From CAZFDE01 sp964517795 (GTDB taxonomy: Bacteria; Planctomycetota; Phycisphaerae; Sedimentisphaerales; Anaerobacaceae), in NCBI GenBank assembly GCA_964517795.1, contig CAZFDE010000087.1, forward strand, positions 1 to 10,309: a stretch of DNA of 10,309 bases, in the 5' to 3' direction. Shown here piece by piece: positions 5,384 through 10,309 of this stretch (the first letter of the stretch is position 1; every line of letters starts with the position of its first letter). A program made the position numbers and the translations under genes. The notes beneath the pieces are model-generated. The model had not been told where the DNA came from. It did not search any database and saw only the letters and a program-made list of their open reading frames with translations.

Positions 5384-6880
5384 CTATTCACCGATATGGC
5401 TGAGTTGTTCGATCCCGTAGAGTTGTCCGATCATCGCATCGGCTGTGGGTAGTTGCCCCCGCGGCAGGACAACCAGCGGCTGATCCAGTTCGAATTCGAT
5501 CACATCATAGGCAGAATCGGGATTGCGTTTTTGCGCTTCGCGGATATCGGCGATCGAGGTGATCGCCATCCCGTTGAATTGTTTAACGACGATCTGGCTG
5601 AGGTCTTTGTAGCCGAGATTGATCGGGGCCGGCAGCACATAACTGAGCACGACCACATCCTTTCGCTCTTCGGTCGGCTTATAGGCTCGATCCTGAAAAT
5701 AATGAACCAAATGCGGCACGATATTGCCGGCCCAGTTCTTTCCGCCAAAGGCCGCCAGATACGGCCGCGAGAGTTTCTGGAAGACCAGTCCGCCTGTGAT
5801 CAGGTACTGCGGGCGGGTATCGAATTCATAATACGGCACCAGCATGTCGGCGGAATCGATGGCTTTGATCTCGACCGCGCGCGTCAGCTTTTTGCCGTCA
5901 CGCCAAAATTCGAAATCAACCGTTTCACCGGGTGATTTGGACGTGATCCGGTGCGAGAAAAACAATTCATCGTACATCGGGTCCTTGTAATTGCCATAAG
6001 AATCGATCGCGAACCCGTCAATCGTCAGGATCACATCGTTGACCTCGAGCACATCGCTGCCGGTGCCCATATGATAAACGCTGTTGATATAGACGCCCTG
6101 TTGATCGAAGTCATTCGGCATCCCGAGAAAATTACGTACGGCCGGGTCTAACAATTCTGTTACCGAAAAGCCGATTGAGCCGAATCCGTGGTATGTGCCG
6201 TCAGCAGCATCGGCCAGAAATGCATTAATAACCGCCGCGGGTGCCAGGTTCACCTGGTCGCCGCTGGCGGCATAGGCAATGCCGACCGGTATCCGGCCCA
6301 GGCAATACAGTTGGCCGTCGGAGGTGGATTGGGAGGCGTTGGTGACCACCAGCGTCAGGTTCCGCTCGCGCAGGTCCGAAATACCCGAGACATTGGCCCG
6401 GTCGAAAAACCCCCGTGCGGTATAAATCTTCTGGTTGGAACCGAGCCAGTAGCCGGTCACCTGCTGTTCTTTTTCGTATTGTTCTTCGAAGACGACCGGC
6501 ACCAACGGCTGGTTCATCTGGTTGGCGTCGAGCGTCAGCAGGGCCAGATTGGTTTCATAATCGATCCGATCGACCGCGGCCGAAACGTACGTATTTTGTC
6601 CGGTGCAGCGGGCCTTGATATTGGTCTGGTTGCGAACCGCCCACGCCGTCGTCAGGACATGGTAAGGACCGACTGCTGTACCGAACGCGGTGTGCTGGCG
6701 GACGTCGGTATGTCGCCACGGCTGGGTCTGCTCGTATTCATACGAGGAAACGGTCAGGTAAACCAGCGAATCGCGAAAAGCTTCGGTTGAGCTTGTCGAA
6801 AGGGCCTCGGGCTGCTGGCAGCCGCATAATGAAAAAACAGTCCATAACATTACACAAATAAGTGCAGGATATCGTTTCAT
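5384..6880 (-). CDS. HtrA/Deg-like lipoprotein with degenerate active site (pseudoprotease)
   Basis: This 498-residue paralogue of the upstream protease has a signal peptide ending in SLCGC; Cys21 would be lipidated and anchor it in a membrane facing the periplasm. The domain order matches its neighbour: trypsin-like fold (about 35-230), PDZ (about 235-340) and a second PDZ-like domain (about 355-475). The catalytic positions are lost. ILTNAHNV aligns with VLTTAWAV (His to Trp80), CDLAL with TNLAL (Asp to Asn111), and PGNSGGPV with a STSDGQLY segment (185-192). It should therefore not cleave by the usual triad. A scaffold, chaperone or regulatory subunit of the intact protease is plausible. 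Its ATG shares ATGA with the upstream stop, and a GGAG lies ten bases upstream. The ORF is long and clean, so it is a maintained protein rather than decay. Confidence 0.85.
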   Translation of the reverse strand: MKRYPALICVMLWTVFSLCGCQQPEALSTSSTEAFRDSLVYLTVSSYEYEQTQPWRHTDVRQHTAFGTAVGPYHVLTTAWAVRNQTNIKARCTGQNTYVSAAVDRIDYETNLALLTLDANQMNQPLVPVVFEEQYEKEQQVTGYWLGSNQKIYTARGFFDRANVSGISDLRERNLTLVVTNASQSTSDGQLYCLGRIPVGIAYAASGDQVNLAPAAVINAFLADAADGTYHGFGSIGFSVTELLDPAVRNFLGMPNDFDQQGVYINSVYHMGTGSDVLEVNDVILTIDGFAIDSYGNYKDPMYDELFFSHRITSKSPGETVDFEFWRDGKKLTRAVEIKAIDSADMLVPYYEFDTRPQYLITGGLVFQKLSRPYLAAFGGKNWAGNIVPHLVHYFQDRAYKPTEERKDVVVLSYVLPAPINLGYKDLSQIVVKQFNGMAITSIADIREAQKRNPDSAYDVIEFELDQPLVVLPRGQLPTADAMIGQLYGIEQLSHIGE

Positions 6881-8367
6881 AGGGATTTCTCCAAACGCAT
6901 CGATTGAGGAATCTGGTATTTTTCTAAAATCGCCTGCTGGCGCGTCGCGGCCTGTTCGGCATTGATCGGCAGGATCGCATCGTTACCCCGAAACTGGAAA
7001 AGATGAAATTCGCCCGGCGGATCCTCCAGTGCCGCAGCCAAATCATCCAGTGACAAAATCGGCACATTGTTGACACGCTCGATCACCTGGCTTTTATAAC
7101 CGCCGCAGTAAGCGTTGATCGCATCGGGCATGATCTCGGCCAAAACGACATATTCTTTTCGGTTGGGATCCTCGTTAAGCTGCATGGAATTGAGAAACAG
7201 ATAACGCAGTTGATGCGGCAGTGAACCGAGCCAGTTGCCGCCCCAGGTTTCAAGGTAATTGCGGGTAATCGGTGTAAAAACCAGCCCGGCGAAACAGATG
7301 TACCGCGGGGCGACATCATACTGGCGGGCATATTCGATGACGGGACGGTTCAGCTGAACGGTTGCGATCGAGGTCTGCTGCTCGCCGTTTCGGTAATAAG
7401 TCACGTCGATCGTTTCGCCGATCTGTTTTTGCTCGATCACCTCGGCGAAATCGATCGTCAGGCCGTACATCCGGATCATGCCGTCGTTGTCGATCTCATA
7501 ACCGTCGATCATGGTCAAGACATCGTTTTTTTCGAAGATATCCTCAGCGGAGCTGTTGAGCAGGGTCGAGATCACCACCACGCCTTCTTTATCTTCGGGG
7601 ACGTTAAGATATGCCTTATAACTCTCACTGTGCAGGCCTTTGAAATAGTTGATCCCGAGACTGGCGAAGCCGTCGTACCGGCCGTCTTCGACATCGTCGA
7701 GAAAATGCCGGATCACCGTGGTCGGGATCATGTAGCCGATATTGTCGGCCTGGGTCAGCCCCTGAAACGCCACGCCGACGACATGGCCGTCCTGCATGAC
7801 CGGGCCGCCGCTGTTGCCGGGATTGATTGCGGCATCGGTCTGCACGACCAGATGCGAGTCGGCCCCGCTGTGCGAATACAGATCCATCTGGATGCGTGAA
7901 ACCACGCCTTCGGTAACACTGATGCGCTGTCCGCCCATTGGAAAGCCGTGCGTGGTTACGGTCGAATTGAGCTTGGGAATATCACCGAGTTTCAGCGGCA
8001 CCATCCCCTCGAAAAAAGTCTCATCCTTGACTTCGATCAATGCCAGGTCGCAGTCGTGCCCGACAAAAGCGACCCGGGCCGGATATCGCTTGGGCAGATT
8101 TTCTTTTTTCAGCTCGATATACTTATAATTACTGACGTTATGAGCGTTGGTCAAAATACGGTTGCCCTCGATCACAAAGCCCGAGCCGATCCCCTGGACC
8201 ATGGACTGCTGCTGCCAGGGCAGCAGATAATCGTAATCCTGTTTGGCACAGCGGATCATCGTAACCGATTTTTCCATGTCCGGCTGGTTCGCATCGTCGG
8301 CCGCAGGGCAGATAGAACCCGATGAAAAGATAATGATGAAAATAACGAATAATTTTGAATGTATCAT
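6877..8367 (-). CDS. secreted HtrA/Deg-family serine protease, DEG9-like
   Basis: This 496-residue S1C-family protease has an N-terminal Sec signal (hydrophobic 5-19, likely cleaved around residue 22, no lipobox). The chymotrypsin-like domain carries an intact triad: His76 in LTNAHNV, Asp107 in HDCDLAL, and Ser186 in NPGNSGGPV. A PDZ domain follows at about 235-340 (ending near NDVLTMIDGYEI and its strands), then a second PDZ-like module at about 355-465 containing FAGLVFTPITRNYL and RVNNVPILSL. This order, and the PWQ...GSGFVIEGNRILTNAH start of the domain, resemble plant DEG9 more than E. coli DegP. It probably degrades or senses misfolded envelope proteins. ATG 8365-8367 follows a modest GGGAA. 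It is first in a two-gene operon and overlaps its inactive paralogue by ATGA. Confidence 0.92.
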   Translation of the reverse strand: MIHSKLFVIFIIIFSSGSICPAADDANQPDMEKSVTMIRCAKQDYDYLLPWQQQSMVQGIGSGFVIEGNRILTNAHNVSNYKYIELKKENLPKRYPARVAFVGHDCDLALIEVKDETFFEGMVPLKLGDIPKLNSTVTTHGFPMGGQRISVTEGVVSRIQMDLYSHSGADSHLVVQTDAAINPGNSGGPVMQDGHVVGVAFQGLTQADNIGYMIPTTVIRHFLDDVEDGRYDGFASLGINYFKGLHSESYKAYLNVPEDKEGVVVISTLLNSSAEDIFEKNDVLTMIDGYEIDNDGMIRMYGLTIDFAEVIEQKQIGETIDVTYYRNGEQQTSIATVQLNRPVIEYARQYDVAPRYICFAGLVFTPITRNYLETWGGNWLGSLPHQLRYLFLNSMQLNEDPNRKEYVVLAEIMPDAINAYCGGYKSQVIERVNNVPILSLDDLAAALEDPPGEFHLFQFRGNDAILPINAEQAATRQQAILEKYQIPQSMRLEKSL

Positions 8368-8407
8368 TTTCCGTTTCCCGCAAATTTAATTGTTGTTCAC
8401 GGGTATC

Positions 8408-8435
8408 ATTATACGAGGTCGACATCAGGATACAA
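8408..8435 (-). promoter_or_regulatory. promoter of the protease/pseudoprotease operon
   Basis: On the minus strand a perfect TATAAT (8413-8408) lies 16 bases after TTGTAT (8435-8430, matching the TTG of the -35 consensus). Transcription would begin near 8401, leaving a leader of about 33 bases before the protease ATG. No sigma-E-like or other stress-promoter pattern stands out, and no clear operator is seen. Confidence 0.5.
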
Positions 8436-8462
8436 CGATAAAATGGGCGATCGGTTTAAAAT

Positions 8463-8500
8463 AAAAAAGACCCCGTATCGCATCCGTGCTCAACAGGGCC
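8463..8500 (-). terminator. intrinsic terminator of the TPR lipoprotein gene
   Basis: On the minus strand GGCCCTGT (8500-8493) pairs with ACGGGGTC (8476-8469) through 8 pairs, two of them G-U, across a 16-base loop with a small inner stem (GCA/TGC). Six T residues follow (8468-8463), then ATTTT. It starts 20 bases after the TPR gene's stop codon and separates it from the protease operon. Confidence 0.55.
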
Positions 8501-8520
8501 ATATAAGAGTTCAAAAGATA

Positions 8521-9213
8521 TTATGGCGACGCATTCTGATCGGTCGCCGGTGCCGGTCTGCGCGGGGCGGTTTGAGATGTTCGCGGGATCTTCACGGCAA
8601 TGCCCAGCCGTCCCAGTTCGCGTGCCACGTCAGGTTGATCCGGATTTAATTGAAAACTGCGGCTGAGATATTCTTTCGCCTGCAGTTTGTCGCCTTTGCT
8701 AAGATAATAAAAGCCGATTTGCCGGAGGATCCGGGACGAATTCGGCGCCAGACTCATCGCCCGGCGATAACAGGGCATCGCATACTCGTCGAGTTGCTCT
8801 TTCTGGAATCCCATCGCCAGCCGCAGCGATTCGCCCGCCGAACCGGAAACCTGATTGACGTACATCTCCGCGGCCATTTTCGCTTTTTCGGTTTGACCTT
8901 TCTGCATAAGCGTTTTCACTAATGCGGCCTGGCTCATCCGGTGGGCCGGATCGAAACTCAGCGCGATATTGAATTGGTTTTCCGCCTGGTCGTACAAACT
9001 TTCGGACAGATAAAGCCGGCCCAATTCATAATGCGGGTGCGGATTATCGTATTTGCGATCGATCTCGCGCTGCAGTTGCGCCTTTTTGATCTCCATAGCG
9101 GTCGTCGGAACATCTTGCAGTTGCGGCGACGGTTCGTACCGTCGGGGGCGACAGCCGGTAAAGACCGAGCCCGCTACTGCAATGATAATGAATGTTAAGA
9201 TGATCTTTCTCAT
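8521..9213 (-). CDS. TPR-repeat lipoprotein
   Basis: This 230-residue protein has a short lipoprotein signal: MRK, a hydrophobic stretch at 4-18, then FTGC with Cys21 as the likely lipidated residue (Phe at -3 is atypical). Tetratricopeptide repeats follow at about 60-92 (HYELGRLYLSESLYDQAENQ), 95-123, 127-158 and 159-192 (each carrying the A/G-Y-A-P pattern, for example LRQIGFYYLSKGDKLQAKEY). A proline-rich tail ends the protein. TPR lipoproteins usually scaffold envelope complexes; the partner here cannot be read. The start is ATG 9211-9213, eight bases after GGAGG (9226-9222) and giving a clean signal peptide. An in-frame ATG at 9285 would bury that signal. It is monocistronic, between two terminators, with its own candidate promoter. 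Confidence 0.85.
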   Translation of the reverse strand: MRKIILTFIIIAVAGSVFTGCRPRRYEPSPQLQDVPTTAMEIKKAQLQREIDRKYDNPHPHYELGRLYLSESLYDQAENQFNIALSFDPAHRMSQAALVKTLMQKGQTEKAKMAAEMYVNQVSGSAGESLRLAMGFQKEQLDEYAMPCYRRAMSLAPNSSRILRQIGFYYLSKGDKLQAKEYLSRSFQLNPDQPDVARELGRLGIAVKIPRTSQTAPRRPAPATDQNASP

Positions 9214-9297
9214 AATCTTTGCCTCCAAATCGCAAAGCTTCCGCAACACACCGAAACGACAGGCTGCGATCATGACATTTTCCATGAACGCATAGCA

Positions 9298-9325
9298 TTT
9301 TTACACGCCGTGATTCGTTTGGCAA
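9298..9325 (-). promoter_or_regulatory. candidate promoter of the TPR lipoprotein gene
   Basis: On the minus strand TTGCCA (9325-9320, 4 of 6 to TTGACA) is followed after 16 bases by TAAAAA (9303-9298, 4 of 6 to TATAAT). The transcript would begin near 9291 and carry a leader of about 78 bases. It lies just downstream of the hemerythrin gene's terminator, which supports a separate transcription unit. Confidence 0.4.
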
Positions 9326-9360
9326 GTAAAAATTAAAATTCTTTCAAAAATTTTATTTAA

Positions 9361-9394
9361 AATAAAAAACAAGCCGCTTTGGGGCGGCTTGTTT
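9361..9394 (-). terminator. strong intrinsic terminator of the hemerythrin-domain gene
   Basis: AAACAAGCCGC (9367-9377) and GCGGCTTGTTT (9384-9394) are perfect 11-base reverse complements with a 6-base loop. On the minus strand the stem is followed by TTTATT and further AT-rich sequence. It lies 66 bases after the stop codon of the hemerythrin-domain gene. Between the two is another inverted repeat, GCAGACT (9404-9410) and AGTCTGC (9435-9441), with a 24-base loop. Confidence 0.75.
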
Positions 9395-9460
9395 CAACCT
9401 TGGGCAGACTTCTTTATTTTTTTTCGATTTCCTGAGTCTGCAGCAGGTTTTTTATGTTTA

Positions 9461-10207
9461 TCAACGGCCGTCGTATCCGCAATAGCCGATCTCGTCGCAA
9501 ATCTCCTTCATTTTTTCCCAGGTACGCGGCTCGTCGAGCACTTCCATGGCCAGTGGAAACAAGACATTATTTTCGATAAAAATATGCTGTCGAATCATCG
9601 GCACCAGCACGGACACCAGCCGGTTCAGTTGGCTTTTAAAATGATCGAAACTCATCGAATCCACGTTCCACACCAGTTCGCGAAGCTGATAGTGGATGTT
9701 GGTAATCCGCAGATGCTGCTCGGTGATCAAACTCGAGAGACTATAGAATCCTTTGAGCCGCAGTTGCGGAAAAATCACTTGCTCCTCGCGTTCGCGATGC
9801 TGTTCGACGTGAATGAGGTGACTGGAAACATGCGCGACGCGCCGAATTTCCATCGTGCTGCTCGAGGCATAGGTCATCTTCTGGATTCTCTCGTTCATTT
9901 CATCCAAATCTGCGACGAAACACAAAGTCATTTCGTGTTCGGCCAGTACTTTGCGTAGAATATGACCCTCCGGCAGTTCGTCCTTGAGCTTTTTGGCCTG
10001 ATCGGGCAGGGTGTCGCGGTGCTTCAGCCAGATGCGCAAAAGCTGATCGGCTTTTAAACCCGACTCCAACGCGGCCTGTTGCGCCAGCGCCGATTCGCGA
10101 AGGTTCGCATGCTGCCAAATTTGCCGGTCCGTGTCGAAGTTTTCAAAATAGTGCGGGTTTTTATACAGATTCAGTAATATATGCGTGAGTTGGTCGATCT
10201 TTTTCAT
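9461..10207 (-). CDS. hemerythrin HHE-domain protein of the DUF438 type
   Basis: This is a cytosolic protein of 248 residues with no signal or membrane segment. Residues 1-80 look like the helical DUF438 N-terminal domain. The rest is a hemerythrin-like four-helix bundle with candidate di-iron ligands His91 (LAEHEMT), His137 and nearby Glu (VEQHREREEQVIFP), His165 (TEQHLRI), and His208 with Glu212 (IRQHIFIENNVLFP). The C-terminal W...EICDEIGYC segment matches where DUF438 proteins normally run on into a PAS domain, which is absent here. Such bundles bind oxygen or nitric oxide or act in iron-centre repair; the exact role is open. ATG 10205-10207 is chosen, with GAAAGGG about seven bases upstream; an in-frame TTG at 10237 lies inside the operator. 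It is monocistronic, with an operator upstream and a terminator downstream. Confidence 0.78.
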   Translation of the reverse strand: MKKIDQLTHILLNLYKNPHYFENFDTDRQIWQHANLRESALAQQAALESGLKADQLLRIWLKHRDTLPDQAKKLKDELPEGHILRKVLAEHEMTLCFVADLDEMNERIQKMTYASSSTMEIRRVAHVSSHLIHVEQHREREEQVIFPQLRLKGFYSLSSLITEQHLRITNIHYQLRELVWNVDSMSFDHFKSQLNRLVSVLVPMIRQHIFIENNVLFPLAMEVLDEPRTWEKMKEICDEIGYCGYDGR

Positions 10208-10236
10208 TTTTGAGCCCTTTCCATTTTTTTCGCTCA

Positions 10237-10255
10237 AATGTACTTCTTGTACATT
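10237..10255. promoter_or_regulatory. 19-bp perfect inverted repeat, NsrR/Rrf2-like operator candidate
   Basis: AATGTAC (10237-10243) and GTACATT (10249-10255) are exact reverse complements around a 5-base centre. The core ATGTA-N7-TACAT has the same length and outer bases as the NsrR site ATGTATTTTAAATACAT known from Bacillus. It begins two bases after the -10 box and covers the expected transcription start, a typical repressor position. The regulator gene is not in the window. Confidence 0.55.
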
Positions 10256-10257
10256 AA

Positions 10258-10287
10258 ATTATACGTCGTGGCGGTTATGCTGGTCCG
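10258..10287 (-). promoter_or_regulatory. promoter of the hemerythrin-domain gene
   Basis: A perfect TATAAT lies at 10263-10258 on the minus strand. The -35 is poor; CGGACC at 10287-10282, with an 18-base spacer, is the best candidate and shares only the central GAC with consensus. The weak -35 may mean that an activator helps or that basal expression is low, with repression through the palindrome just downstream. Confidence 0.5.
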
Positions 10288-10309
10288 AAAAAAATGACTG
10301 TATCACTAA

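Noticed and set aside
9214..9285. Longer TPR protein from ATG at 9285
   Set aside because: It would place 24 residues before the lipoprotein signal and ignore the strong GGAGG ahead of ATG 9213.
10208..10237. Longer hemerythrin-domain protein from TTG at 10237
   Set aside because: That start lies within the operator palindrome, at or too close to the expected transcription start, and ATG 10207 has a usable ribosome-binding site.

Overview
The window is a stretch of bacterial chromosome of moderate GC, with two clearly AT-richer patches (about 1-310 and 4824-5380). No RNA gene, CRISPR array or intact mobile element is visible. A planctomycete-like (PVC group, perhaps Phycisphaerae) source is my best guess. 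It rests on a divergent MurG, an isolated ftsW-murG pair, a uroporphyrinogen-decarboxylase-like protein of the corrinoid-methyltransferase superfamily, and a tandem of DEG9-like HtrA proteins. No marker gene settles this.

Layout, left to right. An AT-rich leader (1-302) holds perhaps the tail of a gene cut by the window edge, an inverted repeat and an orphan leftward terminator. A good sigma70-type promoter then drives an MscS-family mechanosensitive channel (414-1295, +). Converging on it is an overlapping ftsW-murG pair (3590-1322, -), the lipid II flippase/polymerase-family protein and the lipid II-forming glycosyltransferase of cell-wall synthesis. A short intergenic region with a palindrome and direct repeats separates ftsW from a divergent UroD-like gene (3750-4823, +). 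Directly behind it lie an AT-rich, 5'-truncated and frameshifted gene remnant (4831-5146) and an overlapping 49-codon ORF with a strong ribosome-binding site (5139-5288).

The right half is all leftward. First comes a hemerythrin/DUF438-type protein (10207-9461). Its -10 box is followed at once by a perfect 19-bp palindrome of NsrR-like geometry, and the gene ends at a strong intrinsic terminator. Next is a TPR lipoprotein (9213-8521) with its own promoter and terminator. Last is a two-gene operon (8367-5384) encoding an intact HtrA/Deg serine protease and, through an ATGA overlap, a paralogue whose catalytic His and Asp are replaced and whose GNSGGP loop is destroyed.

The most interesting points are the translationally coupled protease/pseudoprotease pair at the cell envelope and the hemerythrin gene with its putative nitric-oxide-type operator. 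The MurG lacking the usual HEQN motif and the decayed AT-rich island after the UroD-like gene are also worth checking. I see no evidence for a wholly new multi-gene system; the protease/pseudoprotease pair is the nearest candidate.
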